Assembly: GCF_007483665.1 (NCBI RefSeq)
Contig: NZ_VIQO01000032.1
Location: forward strand, 94,924 to 158,923
Reading direction: 5' to 3'
Source: Catellatospora sichuanensis
Lineage (GTDB): Bacteria; Actinomycetota; Actinomycetes; Mycobacteriales; Micromonosporaceae
DNA: 64,000 nucleotides
Part shown: positions 55,746-64,000 of the stretch, in pieces
Numbering within the stretch: the first letter of the stretch is position 1
Layout: the number at the start of each line of letters is the position of its first letter
The notes under the pieces: generated by a model
The model's input: only the letters and a program-made list of their open reading frames with translations
The model's database searches: none
What the model was told of the DNA's origin: nothing
Translations under genes and position numbers: made by a program

Positions 55746-56669
55746 TCAGATCGCACCTTTCCCGGACCGCCCGGCGGTAGGGCCACCCAGGAGGGCGCCC
55801 AGTGCTCGTTCTGCATCGATTCCCACCGTGATGAATGTTCGCGTGTCCGCTTGTGGGCGGGCACCCCACAGCCCGCGCTCACGAAAGACCTCGACCTCCA
55901 CCCACCGGAAGGCCGCGGCATCGATTGCGGCCGCCGCGGCCAGCGGGTCGTGCAGCAGCTTGCCCTCAGGTCGTTCCGCCAGGTAGACCGCCATGGCCTC
56001 CACTGCCAGTCGGGCACCCGCCGTCAGATCCGGACGCGCCGCGATGCGGCTGTGCAGCGGCTGGTCCCAGGCCACACCGTGCGTGACGTTCTTGGAGACC
56101 AGGCGCCGTTCGCCGATCCGCTCGCTCGCGAGCGCGAGCAGGGCGCCCTTGGCATCGTGCCCGAAGTTGAACGACTCGCGGGTAACCGAACCGGCGAACT
56201 TGTCCAGCACATCCGCCGCCGGCACGATGTTGTCGCCCGCGAAGCCGCCCTGCGCGACCCAGCGCCGGACAGCCACGGCTGGATGGTTGTTGAGCAGCAG
56301 CCGCAGATTGTGCAGGGGCGCGCCGGTGAGCACTACGGTGTCCGGATCGTCGGTCAGCACCCGGGCGAGCACCTCGTGTGCCACGCCGTCCGGCCGGGCG
56401 CGCGGTGTGTCCCCCAGCCAGCGGTGGTGGAACGGCGAGACCGCGTCGCCACCGCCGTCCGCGACCCGGGCACCCACCGGCACCTGGACACCGAGCCGAT
56501 CCAGTACCGTGCGGACCACGCCGAGCTGCGCAGGCGTACCCGGGTTCACGGTGACGGCCGCCAAGCCTACCGCCGGATGGGTCGCCACCAGGCAGAGCGT
56601 GAGAACGTCGTCTGGGTCGCGAGTCTCCATGTCGAGGACGAGGCGCACCCTGCGATGGTACGGAGGCAC
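55746..56669 (-). CDS. Nucleoside hydrolase-family protein
   Basis: Encodes 307 residues from GTG 56669 (GTG 56648 also possible). The N-terminal Asp cluster is RLVLDMETRDPDDVLTLCLV; the family norm is DTDxGxDDA, so the second Asp is replaced by Glu, a variant seen in some actinobacterial members. The middle TVVLTGAPLHNLRLLLNNHP and the C-terminal HDPLAAAAAIDAAAF supply further active-site regions. Predicted to hydrolyse the N-glycosidic bond of nucleosides, though the altered Asp cluster leaves substrate and activity uncertain. Neighbours give no clue. Confidence 0.78.
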   Translation of the reverse strand: MPPYHRRVRLVLDMETRDPDDVLTLCLVATHPAVGLAAVTVNPGTPAQLGVVRTVLDRLGVQVPVGARVADGGGDAVSPFHHRWLGDTPRARPDGVAHEVLARVLTDDPDTVVLTGAPLHNLRLLLNNHPAVAVRRWVAQGGFAGDNIVPAADVLDKFAGSVTRESFNFGHDAKGALLALASERIGERRLVSKNVTHGVAWDQPLHSRIAARPDLTAGARLAVEAMAVYLAERPEGKLLHDPLAAAAAIDAAAFRWVEVEVFRERGLWGARPQADTRTFITVGIDAERALGALLGGPTAGRSGKGAI

Positions 56670-57051
56670 GAGCGCAAGGCGTGGCCCCGATCGTCGCCGG
56701 CCGAAGACGCAGGCGAACGGCTCACCCAGCCTCAGCCGGCTCAGCTGCGCGGCCGGGCTGTCGTCGCTCGCTGATCGAGTCCCACAGGTCTGCCGGCCAG
56801 TAGAGCGTGCCCGACAGCGGCCGGGCCCACCCGCGTGCGTGAGCCGTCGCAGCGGTTGGCACTACGTCGGTCCGTTTTCCAGGACGAGTTTGCATGCGAT
56901 CGGTCAGTGCAGCAGTGTCCTGCTCCCACGGCGACGAGCAGGCATGGTCCGCCCAACCCGATGAAGGATTGTTCAGCTACCTCTTGCAAAACTGGCAAAC
57001 TTCTTCAACCATTGCTAGTTGCCGATGTTCGCGAGGGGCCAGGGAGGTCTG
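56670..57051. other. Intergenic region between divergent genes
   Basis: There is no gene. The promoter of the secreted protease must lie near 56970-57020; TTGCAAAACTGGCAAAC at 56985-57001 is a conspicuous AT-rich motif but lacks a clear partner box. Confidence 0.4.
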
Positions 57052-57783
57052 ATGGCGACAAGCCAGTCTTCCGGGGAACGGCTTCCGGTCTGGGTGCCGT
57101 TGCTGTGGGTGACCGTCTTCGCTGCCGCGGTGCTGATGCCGGCGGGCGCCGTGTACGCCTCGCACCCCAACCCCAGCTCGCTCAAGCACCAGCACAACAT
57201 GCATTACGCGTCCACCAACGCCGACGGCCCCGGTGCCAACGACGAGCAGTTCTGCGTCGAGTCACATGACACGTCCAAGATCAGCCACAGCTCCGGGCGG
57301 TCCTTCGTCAACCAGACCCTGACCCAGATGGGCTCGGGCAAAGTCTGGGACGGGTCGGGCAACTGGCGGATCGATCTGTGGGCCGCCAACAGCAACTGCA
57401 GCTCCTATCCCGCCTCGACCCGCGCCACCATCGAGATCGAGGTCCACTACGGCTGGGACTGGAGCGGCACCTGCGGCGGACCGACGGGCTACTACAACTG
57501 CGTGGTGCACGACAATCCTGTCTGGAACGCCGACCACGGCCACTACGACAGCAAATGGACCTACGTCTACCTGGTCTTCAGCTCCGGCGGAAGGCTCGAC
57601 AACGTGGGCCGTGCGTTCATCAACCACGAGTTCGGCCACGTGTTCGGACTGGCAGACGACAACGGCAACTGCAACCTGCCCAGCATCATGCACAGCACGA
57701 TCGTCGGATACTCCTGCGGGAACTGGACCAACTGGTATCCCAGTGCTGCCGACTACCAGTCCGTCGTCAACCTCATGGGCTGA
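57052..57783 (+). CDS. Secreted zinc metalloprotease-like protein (metzincin motif)
   Basis: ATG 57052 follows GGGAGG. The product is 243 residues with a signal/anchor helix WVPLLWVTVFAAAVLMPAGAV. HEFGHVFGLAD at 192-202 is the HExxHxxGxxD metzincin site, and SIMHS (about residue 214) is a fitting Met-turn. The N-terminal half is beta-rich with TNADGPGANDEQFCVES, NWRIDLWAANSNCSSYP and IEIEVHYGWDWSGTC, and several Cys suggest disulfides. It is probably an exported protease; the substrate is unknown. It is followed 24 bp later by another secreted protein, likely co-transcribed. Confidence 0.78.
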   Translation: MATSQSSGERLPVWVPLLWVTVFAAAVLMPAGAVYASHPNPSSLKHQHNMHYASTNADGPGANDEQFCVESHDTSKISHSSGRSFVNQTLTQMGSGKVWDGSGNWRIDLWAANSNCSSYPASTRATIEIEVHYGWDWSGTCGGPTGYYNCVVHDNPVWNADHGHYDSKWTYVYLVFSSGGRLDNVGRAFINHEFGHVFGLADDNGNCNLPSIMHSTIVGYSCGNWTNWYPSAADYQSVVNLMG

Positions 57784-57807
57784 AGCCCGCAGCAAGGAGA
57801 TCCTGCC

Positions 57808-58431
57808 ATGGCCCGAGGTGGGCTGCGCGTACGCCTGCTGACCGTGCTGACGGCCGCCGTCGCGGTCGCGATGGCCGCCGCAGGGATCGCCCTGGCGTTG
57901 GACCCCGACCACGACAACGGGCACCCGCATCTGGACACCACCAGCGGACTGCTGGTCACCAACCGGTCCGCGCTGCGCTTGTGCGTCGAAGCCGGACCCG
58001 AGTCCGCAACCGCAGGGCGGGAGGCCAGCCGGAAGGCGCTCCTCGCTGCGCTGCATCAGATTCGCCAGGACCCGCACTGGCACAGCGCCTACGGCCGAGC
58101 GCACTACAGCCCGGCCGGAGTACTCGACTTCGGCTGCCCGGCGCCCCGCCTGCCCCGGCGGTACGAGCCGAAGACGACGGTGGCCGGCCCCGGCCTGACC
58201 GACAACCCCAGCATCTACCGCGTCTGGGTGTACGTTCTCGACGAGCCGACCGCCGACCGCATACTCGGCACAGGGGAGTCGACCGGCGTTGCCGCCGCCG
58301 AGCTCATGGCGGAGTTCAGGACGGCGTTTCCCGTATCGACAGCCCTGCTCATCAGGCAGAGCCGACTCGCTGACAGCTCCACCGTCATACATGGTCTTCG
58401 AACGGCACTCGGACTCGAGCCACGCCCGTAG
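57808..58431 (+). CDS. Secreted hypothetical protein partnered with the protease
   Basis: ATG 57808 follows AAGGAG. The 207-residue product has a signal peptide (LLTVLTAAVAVAMAAAGIALA) and a soluble domain with SALRLCVEAGPESATAGREAS, DPHWHSAYGRAHYSPAGVLDFGCPA, IYRVWVYVLDEPTADRIL and STALLIRQSRLADSSTV. No family was recognised. Tight coupling (24 bp) behind the metalloprotease suggests a chaperone, inhibitor or co-secreted factor. A short hairpin follows 6 bp after the stop. Confidence 0.72.
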   Translation: MARGGLRVRLLTVLTAAVAVAMAAAGIALALDPDHDNGHPHLDTTSGLLVTNRSALRLCVEAGPESATAGREASRKALLAALHQIRQDPHWHSAYGRAHYSPAGVLDFGCPAPRLPRRYEPKTTVAGPGLTDNPSIYRVWVYVLDEPTADRILGTGESTGVAAAELMAEFRTAFPVSTALLIRQSRLADSSTVIHGLRTALGLEPRP

Positions 58432-58437
58432 GACCTG

Positions 58438-58457
58438 CAGCGGCTTCGCGGCCGCTG
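58438..58457 (+). terminator. Short terminator hairpin
   Basis: CAGCGGC and GCCGCTG form a perfect 7-bp stem with a TTCGCG loop, 6 bp after the stop of the secreted protein. Confidence 0.5.
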
Positions 58458-58686
58458 AGCCCGCGGCGCCGAGGTCTCGGCTATCGGCTACCGGCACGTG
58501 ATTCTGCGGCCGAAGCGGCAAACGACCCGCCGCGGGCCGAGGGCACACCCACCGGATGCAGCGCGCCGGATGAGTGGATCGCATGGTCCGGCTGCGCTCC
58601 CTGGGTAGGCGTAATTACCACAGGGCACCCCGCCGGCGACTACGCTGAGTAGTTGTTCATGTGCTTTTGGTACCGGGAGGCACCAG

Positions 58687-59511
58687 GTGGGAACGGTCAC
58701 GACGAAGGACGGCACGGAGATCTTCTACAAGGACTGGGGCACCGGCCAGCCGATCGTGTTCAGCCACGGCTGGCCCCTGTCGGCCGACGACTGGGACACC
58801 CAGATGCTGTTCTTCCTGAACCACGGCTACCGCGTCATCGCACATGACCGCCGGGGACACGGGCGCTCCACCCAGACGTCCGATGGTCACGACATGGATC
58901 ACTACGCCGACGACCTGGCGGCGCTGACCGCCCACCTCGATCTCCGAGACGCCGTACACGTGGGCCACTCCACCGGCGGTGGTGAAGTCGTGCACTACAT
59001 CGCCCGACACGGCGAGAGCCGCGTGCAGAAGGCGGCGATCATGTCCGCGGTTCCGCCACTGATGGTGCAGACCGAAGCCAACCCCGGTGGGCTGCCCAAG
59101 AGCGTGTTCGACGACCTGCAAGCACAGCTGGCTGCGAACCGGTCCGAGTTCTACCGCGCGCTGCCCTCGGGCCCGTTCTACGGCTTCAACCGTCCCGGCG
59201 TGCAGGCTTCCGAGGCGATCATCGAGAACTGGTGGCGCCAAGGCATGATGGGCGGCGCGAAAGCCCACTACGACGGTATCGTCGCGTTCTCCCAGACCGA
59301 CTTCACCGGGGACCTGAAGAAGATCACGGTTCCGGTGCTGGTGATGCACGGCGACGACGACCAGATCGTGCCCTACGCCGACTCGGCGCCGCTGTCGGCC
59401 GACCTCCTGCAGAACGGCACTTTGAAGACGTATCCAGGCTTCCCCCACGGTATGCCGACCACGCATGCCGACACCATCAACGCCGACCTGCTGACTTTCC
59501 TGCAGTCCTGA
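58687..59511 (+). CDS. Alpha/beta hydrolase, arylesterase/non-haem chloroperoxidase type
   Basis: From GTG 58687, preceded by GGGAGG, it encodes 274 residues. The oxyanion-loop [10 protein letters not shown] (about 27-36) is present, and the nucleophile Ser95 lies in GHSTGG. The acid Asp is in [10 protein letters not shown] (about 223-225) and His254 in [20 protein letters not shown] and [14 protein letters not shown] are typical of the cofactor-free haloperoxidase/arylesterase family. It hydrolyses small esters in the cytoplasm and can perform perhydrolysis. It is unlinked to neighbours. Confidence 0.9.
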   Translation: MGTVTTKDGTEIFYKDWGTGQPIVFSHGWPLSADDWDTQMLFFLNHGYRVIAHDRRGHGRSTQTSDGHDMDHYADDLAALTAHLDLRDAVHVGHSTGGGEVVHYIARHGESRVQKAAIMSAVPPLMVQTEANPGGLPKSVFDDLQAQLAANRSEFYRALPSGPFYGFNRPGVQASEAIIENWWRQGMMGGAKAHYDGIVAFSQTDFTGDLKKITVPVLVMHGDDDQIVPYADSAPLSADLLQNGTLKTYPGFPHGMPTTHADTINADLLTFLQS

Positions 59512-59814
59512 CGCAGCCGCGATGTGGCGCCTGCCGGTCGGCACCGGGCTGCGCCGCGGCGCGTCAGCCGCGTTGAAGTGGGACGCGACATCGATCCGGT
59601 GATGTCGACACTGCGGGAGGCGCGTCAGCGGGTGGTCGAAGGCGACGGCAGCGCGGTGCGCGAGAAGCGCCCGAAGTCGCCTGACAGCATACGTACCGTC
59701 TATCAGCCGCCGTCTGGTCCGCGACGACGGCCGACCCGGCCGGGTACCCGCAGCGTCCACGGCCGCGTTGCCGCGGCTGTGGACCCGTCCCATCTCGGAG
59801 CCGCGCCCCAGCGC
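59512..59814. other. Intergenic region, no gene recognised
   Basis: A small inverted repeat GACATCGATC/GGTGATGTC lies at 59586-59604. No terminator or gene was found. Confidence 0.4.
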
Positions 59815-60450
59815 TCAGCGCGACGCGCGGGCATGCGCCCAGCCGATGAGTTCGTCGACGTATTCGGCCGCCCGGGGCCGCTCGGCGAAAGCCTCGCGTA
59901 ATCCGGCGCAGGCAGCATCCAGTTCCGGCGATGGTCCTCGCCCGGAGAGCAGGATGACCAACGGTGGCCAATGGCCGATCTGCTTGTCGGGCAATGCGCT
60001 CAGCTCGGCCAGGTAGCGGCCTGGCTGCAGCAGTTCGACCAGCCGATCCGCTGCCCGCGTCACGCCGGTGAGGAGATCGGCGCGCAGCCGAGCCACATCG
60101 GTGTCGGCTGTCACCTGCCAGCGCTCGCGGTCACTGTCGGCGGGGTGGGGGCACGGCACCCGGGGTTCCATGAGGCCGATGCCGTAGATCTCGCTCGCTT
60201 TGTTCATCGGCTGGGTCTGCCCGGTCCTCCACGCCAGCCACTCCCACCACTCCTTCGGGGCCACCGCGGTATCGATGTAGAACCTTTTCGCGGTGGGCTG
60301 TGACCGCTCCGACGGCTGTTTGTGAATAACGGCGACACCCTCGGGCGTAATCAGCCGCCACACCGCACCGGAGCCACGAAAGCCCCGTGGATGCAAGGTC
60401 ACGCCGATGTCATGCAGCAGGCCGCGTGTCACCAGATCGAGTTTCGCCAT
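59815..60450 (-). CDS. DUF4304-like hypothetical protein
   Basis: From ATG 60450 it encodes 211 residues. The start GLLHDIGVTLHPRGFRGSGAVWR, followed by LITPEGVAVIHKQPSERSQ, resembles DUF4304 (a GFRKSG.xW-type pattern, family recalled from memory). Middle residues EWWEWLAWRTGQTQPMNKASE and the C-terminal helices LRADLLTGVTRAADRLVELLQ look like a compact soluble protein. The function of the family is unknown. It starts near a divergent, gene-poor stretch and its ribosome site is weak. Confidence 0.65.
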   Translation of the reverse strand: MAKLDLVTRGLLHDIGVTLHPRGFRGSGAVWRLITPEGVAVIHKQPSERSQPTAKRFYIDTAVAPKEWWEWLAWRTGQTQPMNKASEIYGIGLMEPRVPCPHPADSDRERWQVTADTDVARLRADLLTGVTRAADRLVELLQPGRYLAELSALPDKQIGHWPPLVILLSGRGPSPELDAACAGLREAFAERPRAAEYVDELIGWAHARASR

Positions 60451-60781
60451 GACCCGACGATACGGTCGTCCGCCGGAGTCGGTGCAGCGCGCGAAGCCGG
60501 CGCAACCGCCCCACCCGAGGCACAGGCCGCACTCATGGCCGCGGGCCTGATCGCCTGGCTGGCTCAGACCGTGCTTGCCGCCGGTGACATGTCGAGCGTG
60601 TGCCGCAGCGCGCAGAACGACCTGTTGACCATCGGCGTCACTGCGCACTCCTGGCGCAGACTTGCGGTCGCCGGGAGCGCCGACGCCGCGTCCCGTTCGC
60701 CGATCCGTCAGACTCGACGGATGGGGCCCGCCTGATGGGCAGGCCCCATCACGTGGAGGGCGGCAACAGCCACCCGCTCGG
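60451..60781. other. Intergenic region
   Basis: It holds the terminator hairpin at 60721-60749. The remainder shows no convincing gene. Confidence 0.4.
60721..60749 (-). terminator. Terminator hairpin after the membrane protein gene
   Basis: ATGGGGCC pairs perfectly with GGCCCCAT; a further short GCC/GGC pairing extends the stem around the loop. It lies 33 bp beyond the stop at 60782 on the downstream side of the minus-strand gene. Confidence 0.55.
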
Positions 60782-61444
60782 TTACCGGCTGAGCCCTGCC
60801 TGGTCGATCCGGCGGTGGTAGCGCATTCCGGCGCGACCGCCGAGGACCGCGCCGATCAGCGCCACCGCCGCCAGCACGAGTGCCGTCACGATTCCGGCCG
60901 CGGTGAGGTCGCCCTCGTTGACCGGCAGCCGCGGGAACCCGTTGAGCCGCGACAGGACGTCGTACTGGTCACCGAGGATCGCCCCGGCCACCGCCACCAC
61001 GACCGCGATCAGGATCGACCACAGCCACACCGCGACGCCCTGCTTCACGCCGTCGAAGCGGGCCATCCGGCCGGCCACGTAGCCGCCGCAGTAGTACGAC
61101 ACGAACAGGACCACCAGTAGCGCGATGATGCCGGCGATCCCGATCGACGTGGCGGTGTCGGTGACCGCGGTCGTGGCGTCCTGCACCACGCTGTTGTCCG
61201 CGGCCGCGAGCCCGATCGCCGTTCCGGCAGCAGCCAGCAGCGCCGTCAGCAGCACCGCCGTGCCCATCGCGGTCAGCCAGCCGAAAAAGGCCGAGCCGAA
61301 CTTCATCCCGCCGAAGCGGTCACGTTCGCGGGTGACCACCATCTCCCGCTGCTCGCCGACGCGATACGTTTCGATGGTCTCCGACGGCCGCGGATCACCG
61401 ACCGGCCCGTCGCGAGCGGGTCCGGCCTCATAATTGGCGCTCAT
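60782..61444 (-). CDS. Polytopic membrane protein of unknown function
   Basis: ATG 61444 follows GGAGAG. The product is 220 residues: a charged N-terminus (ETIETYRVGEQREMVVTRERDRFGG) and four hydrophobic helices (AFFGWLTAMGTAVLLTALLAAAGT, IGIAGIIALLVVLFVSYYCGG, GVAVWLWSILIAVVVAVAGAI, GIVTALVLAAVALIGAVLGGRAGM). A repeated Gly-rich pattern in helices 2 and 4 resembles TIGR04086/YrzE-like small membrane proteins. No function is assignable. Complete and well framed. Confidence 0.72.
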   Translation of the reverse strand: MSANYEAGPARDGPVGDPRPSETIETYRVGEQREMVVTRERDRFGGMKFGSAFFGWLTAMGTAVLLTALLAAAGTAIGLAAADNSVVQDATTAVTDTATSIGIAGIIALLVVLFVSYYCGGYVAGRMARFDGVKQGVAVWLWSILIAVVVAVAGAILGDQYDVLSRLNGFPRLPVNEGDLTAAGIVTALVLAAVALIGAVLGGRAGMRYHRRIDQAGLSR

Positions 61445-62346
61445 ATCTCTCCACCCCCGTATGTGCTGTGTCGCGGATGCCGTACCCGGTATGTGACCGA
61501 TAAACACCCCCGAATCCATCCGGTCTCACCGCCTGAACAGGCATTTCTCCCGGGGTGGGACCAGCTCCCCGTTCGCCTTCGGCGGTGATGGACGCCTGTT
61601 TGTCGCCAGCACCGCACCGGCCGCCCGCCTGGTGAAGGCTTGAGCGACATCCGCCGATGGGAGGGTACGCGCCGGCGGCGGCCCGGTCTGGCGCGCCGTC
61701 GGGGGGACAGGGCGTCACTGCGTCGTGTCCGGCGCGCAGCAGCTGCCACAGCGTGTCGGGTGAGTCGGCGCCGGGTGCCCGGCAGCCCATGCCGATGACA
61801 GCGCCCTGCACCTGACGCGCTGGCTGCCCGACCTGCTGGCCCCACGCAGTGCGGACGCGCCTGGACCGTGGCAGCGCCGACACCGCGACCCGCTCCGGTC
61901 TGGAGTTCACGCTCAACCTGGACCTGTGGCTGAGGTCGATGCATGAGTAAGGGAGCGGGATCGTCCCGCAGCGAGACGGCCAGGCGCACCAGTTGCCCGA
62001 TCTGCGGGACACCACGGCCGGCGTCGCCCGGTCGTGATGGGAGTCCGGCCGCAGGTCGGGCTCCCATGTCGCGGTTCAATGACAACCCTCAACGGGGCCA
62101 CTTTGTACTTCTGCGACCGCGACAAACGTTGCCTGGTAGACCGCTGATCCTTGCTCGAACCCAGGTCAACGCGGTGCGACGGCAACCGCGACGGCAGCCT
62201 GGTCGCATGAATCTTCTAGGGGGTCGGCTGCGGCGCGACGCCTCTGCAACGACAGCGCCGCCCGCCGAATGGTGTCTTGTCCGCCAGCAGCAAGGTCGAC
62301 AGACTGACTGTCACGAGAATGCACACCTTGTGGTCTGGAGGCGGCC
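61445..62346. other. Intergenic region with a ketosynthase scrap
   Basis: About 900 bp without an intact gene. A short ketosynthase remnant is described separately (61686-61820). The remainder shows no stable frame. The right end supplies the GGAGG ribosome site of the next gene. Confidence 0.4.
61686..61820 (-). pseudogene. Type I polyketide ketosynthase N-terminal scrap
   Basis: The minus strand reads QGAVIGMGCRAPGADSPDTL followed by WQLLRAGHDAVTPCPPDGAPD. This is the conserved start of type I KS domains (AIVGMGCRFPGG...W.LL..G.DA....P..R). Only about 40 residues survive, and neither side continues the domain. It is an isolated remnant of a lost polyketide synthase gene. Confidence 0.55.
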
Positions 62347-63417
62347 GTGGTCGGTCGGGTATGGGTCGGGCTCGGTTTGGTCATGCTCGCTGCGGTCGGC
62401 CTGTCAGCCGGCTGGCGAATCGACGAGAGCGGCGGTGACGCCGGGGTGGTCGCGGCGCTCGCGTTGCTGGCTCTGGCCGCCGGCTGCCTGCTGGCGGCCT
62501 CTGCCGGCGGGGAGGTCGCGGTCCGGGTGACCGGCGGCGCCCTGTTCGTCGCCGGGCTGGGCGTAGTCATCACGCACCATGAGGTGTGGTGGTGGCTACC
62601 GAGTTCCTGGGTTACCCCGGTGTCGCTGGTTGCGCTGGTCATCTCGCTGGTGGGTGTCGGCGTCCTGCTGCTGGCGTACGGCTTCCGCCTGGCCGGCCTC
62701 AGTGGCGCCCTCGGACTGCTCGCGCTGGCAAGCTTCGCGCTTACGCTTCCGCTGTACATCGGCAGTGACGAGAAGTCGGTGTTCCGGGTGTTGGCGACGG
62801 CCTTCGGTGCGGTGGCTCTCGCTGCCGGCACGCGCGCCGCTGCCAACGGGCGGATGCGCGTCGAACGGCGCGCGATCACTGCGGTAGCGGGCGTCCTCGG
62901 AGCGGCCGTCACCGTATATGCCGGCTTCGACTCGTACCCCGTGTACGCGCCCGGCAGTTATCACGCCGCGGTGATCGGCGCGACGATCCTCGGAGCAATG
63001 GCCTCGCTGGCCCTCGGGGTGGCCGTCTCGAGGCCGAACGTCGTCGACGGGCCGCCGCGGAAGGACCTGAGCACGAGCCGGACGGTCGTATCCGAGACCG
63101 TTGTCCAGCCGACGGCGCCAATGCCCAAGCAGACTTACGAACCACCGTCGCACCTCGCCCCGGAGCCGCCGCTTCAGGCACCCGCAGAACCGGCACCGCC
63201 TCACCCGCCTGCGGGCCCGGTAACCACGCCGGCGGTGCCGACCGTCGTTGCCATCAAGCCCTCACTGACGACGGCAGGGTCGCCCGCACCGGCGGCCGAA
63301 CCCGCCTCGCGCACACCTGACCGGCTACAGACCGCCTCGTTGGCGGTTGGCCTCGTGATCGGGCTCATGACCATCGGCAAGGAATTGATTGCTGCGTTCC
63401 TAGCCCTGGTCGACTAG
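62347..63417 (+). CDS. Membrane protein with Pro-rich linker and C-terminal helix
   Basis: GTG 62347 follows GGAGG. The product is 356 residues with about eight hydrophobic helices in the first 240 residues (VWVGLGLVMLAAVGLSAGW, VAALALLALAAGCLLAAS, VTPVSLVALVISLVGVGVLLLAYG, AVIGATILGAMASLALGVAVS). A Pro/Ala-rich linker (about 265-325) leads to a last helix, TASLAVGLVIGLMTIGKELIAAFLALVD. No family was recognised. The linker and terminal helix suggest a scaffold-like membrane component. It is unlinked to neighbours. Confidence 0.68.
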   Translation: MVGRVWVGLGLVMLAAVGLSAGWRIDESGGDAGVVAALALLALAAGCLLAASAGGEVAVRVTGGALFVAGLGVVITHHEVWWWLPSSWVTPVSLVALVISLVGVGVLLLAYGFRLAGLSGALGLLALASFALTLPLYIGSDEKSVFRVLATAFGAVALAAGTRAAANGRMRVERRAITAVAGVLGAAVTVYAGFDSYPVYAPGSYHAAVIGATILGAMASLALGVAVSRPNVVDGPPRKDLSTSRTVVSETVVQPTAPMPKQTYEPPSHLAPEPPLQAPAEPAPPHPPAGPVTTPAVPTVVAIKPSLTTAGSPAPAAEPASRTPDRLQTASLAVGLVIGLMTIGKELIAAFLALVD

Positions 63418-63715
63418 CGCGTAGCCAGGCGACGGCCGATGGACGTCGAAAAACGGACCGTCTGCAAACGATGTTCACCGATGCCACGCCGATACTCGCA
63501 GCGTCGTTCTGCCGGTTTCAGACGTGCGTCGGCTCTGGCCGAACCCGTGACCGGCGGGACGGTGGGCAACGCGTCCGGTGGACACCCACGCCGTGCATGG
63601 CCGCAGCGTCGGTCGATGTGAGCGGCTGTGGGTTTGCCCGACCGACAGGGCGGTGCCCGCAGCGGCGAAAGCCCGTCCGGACAGCAGGACGATCCGGGCT
63701 GCTCGGCGGCCCGCT

Positions 63716-63746
63716 GGGCGGGCTCGGCCTGGTGCCGAGCCCGCCC
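63716..63746. terminator. 13-bp hairpin between convergent genes
   Basis: GGGCGGGCTCGGC (63716-63728) and its exact reverse complement (63734-63746) form a perfect 13-bp stem with a 5-nt loop. It lies 109 bp beyond the stop of the right-edge minus-strand gene and 300 bp after the plus-strand membrane protein; it suits the former. Confidence 0.6.
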
Positions 63747-63854
63747 GGCGCGGACCACCCGATCCCGATCGGGAGGGGTGACGACGTTCGACCGATGCGG
63801 TGTGCGCCGATGCCGGTGAACGTCAGAAAGACGCGTGCCGGAACTGCGTCACGC

Positions 63855-64000
63855 CTAACGTTGCCGTGTCAGTAGGCCGGGCCGGTAGGGCAGCAGGCCG
63901 TAGTCGCCGCCGGAGTTGGGTGAGCGGCCCTGGTAGAGCAGCTGCAGGTTGCAGGGGTCGATGGTCATGGTCTGGTCGGCGTTGGTGCGGATGAGTTCGC
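63855..64000 (-). CDS. GH62-like alpha-L-arabinofuranosidase, C-terminal end (runs off the right edge)
   Basis: The last 47 codons are in the window. They read [19 protein letters not shown], then [25 protein letters not shown], ending with a TAG at 63855-63857. The sequence [13 protein letters not shown] and the end [15 protein letters not shown] match the terminus of actinobacterial GH62 arabinofuranosidases, recalled from memory. Such enzymes remove arabinose side chains from arabinoxylan outside the cell. The rest of the gene, including active-site residues, is beyond the window. The hairpin 109 bp downstream probably ends its transcript. Confidence 0.7.
   Translation of the reverse strand, partial: ELIRTNADQTMTIDPCNLQLLYQGRSPNSGGDYGLLPYRPGLLTRQR

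Noticed and set aside
59586..59604. Small inverted repeat after the alpha/beta hydrolase gene as a terminator
   Set aside because: It is 75 bp from the stop and the stem is only 6 bp; too weak to call.

Overview
The window is GC-rich DNA (roughly 70%) from a filamentous actinomycete, most likely a member of the Micromonosporaceae; that placement is an inference from gene content and codon use. It carries many secreted multidomain carbohydrate-active or oxidative proteins, GTG starts, strong AGGAGG-type ribosome sites, and an actinobacterial XRE / ImmA-IrrE / MAB_1171c / PAP2 cassette. No intact tRNA, rRNA or CRISPR array is visible.

Layout. 1-3.7 kb is a graveyard of integrative elements. 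Two 47-bp copies of the 3' half of a tRNA-Pro(GGG) gene, each inside a 157-bp degenerate direct repeat, bracket a tyrosine-recombinase remnant, a methyltransferase and a broken DUF3885 gene; a frameshifted prim-pol fragment fused to a frameshifted repeat-domain gene follows. 4.5-7.3 kb holds the XRE/ImmA-IrrE/MAB_1171c/PAP2 operon with a candidate operator. 7.3-8.4 kb is gene debris around a TnpB (IS200/IS605-type) 3' fragment. 8.6-11.0 kb is a CopC-CopD / YcnI copper operon. 11.2-20.7 kb is an IclR-regulated uronate-type catabolic locus: tautomerase, iclR, kduI, kduD, a complete sugar ABC importer (binding protein, two permeases, double ATPase) and an aldehyde dehydrogenase. 21.1-25.4 kb encodes one large secreted ThuA / copper-radical oxidase / LamG protein preceded by an operator like those of the kdu locus.

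25.6-30.8 kb, minus strand, is an uptake locus: NMT1/THI5-type ABC transporter, NCS1/CytX-like permease and two cupins, with LacI-type palindromes at two promoters. 31.3-34.3 kb is a second large secreted protein (PA14, sorbosone-dehydrogenase-like, CBM6-like, DUF1080). 34.5-46.8 kb is mixed and partly decayed: methyltransferase, IS701 remnant, broken NB-ARC-type regulator, an LRR-like/serpin protein whose 3' end abuts a TnpB element, a truncated TPR regulator, a PRC-barrel protein, two uncharacterised proteins, decayed drrAB-like genes and a YdeI-family protein.

47.0-64.0 kb is richer in secreted and metabolic functions: M6 metalloprotease, ROK remnant, AA10 lytic polysaccharide monooxygenase with CBM2 and a CebR-like operator, an MFS exporter divergent from a CGNR regulator, nucleoside hydrolase, a metzincin-like protease with a partner protein, an alpha/beta hydrolase, membrane proteins, a ketosynthase scrap, and the 3' end of a GH62-like arabinofuranosidase at the right edge. 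Overall the region suits a soil polysaccharide degrader, with the catabolic blocks separated by element and transposon debris.
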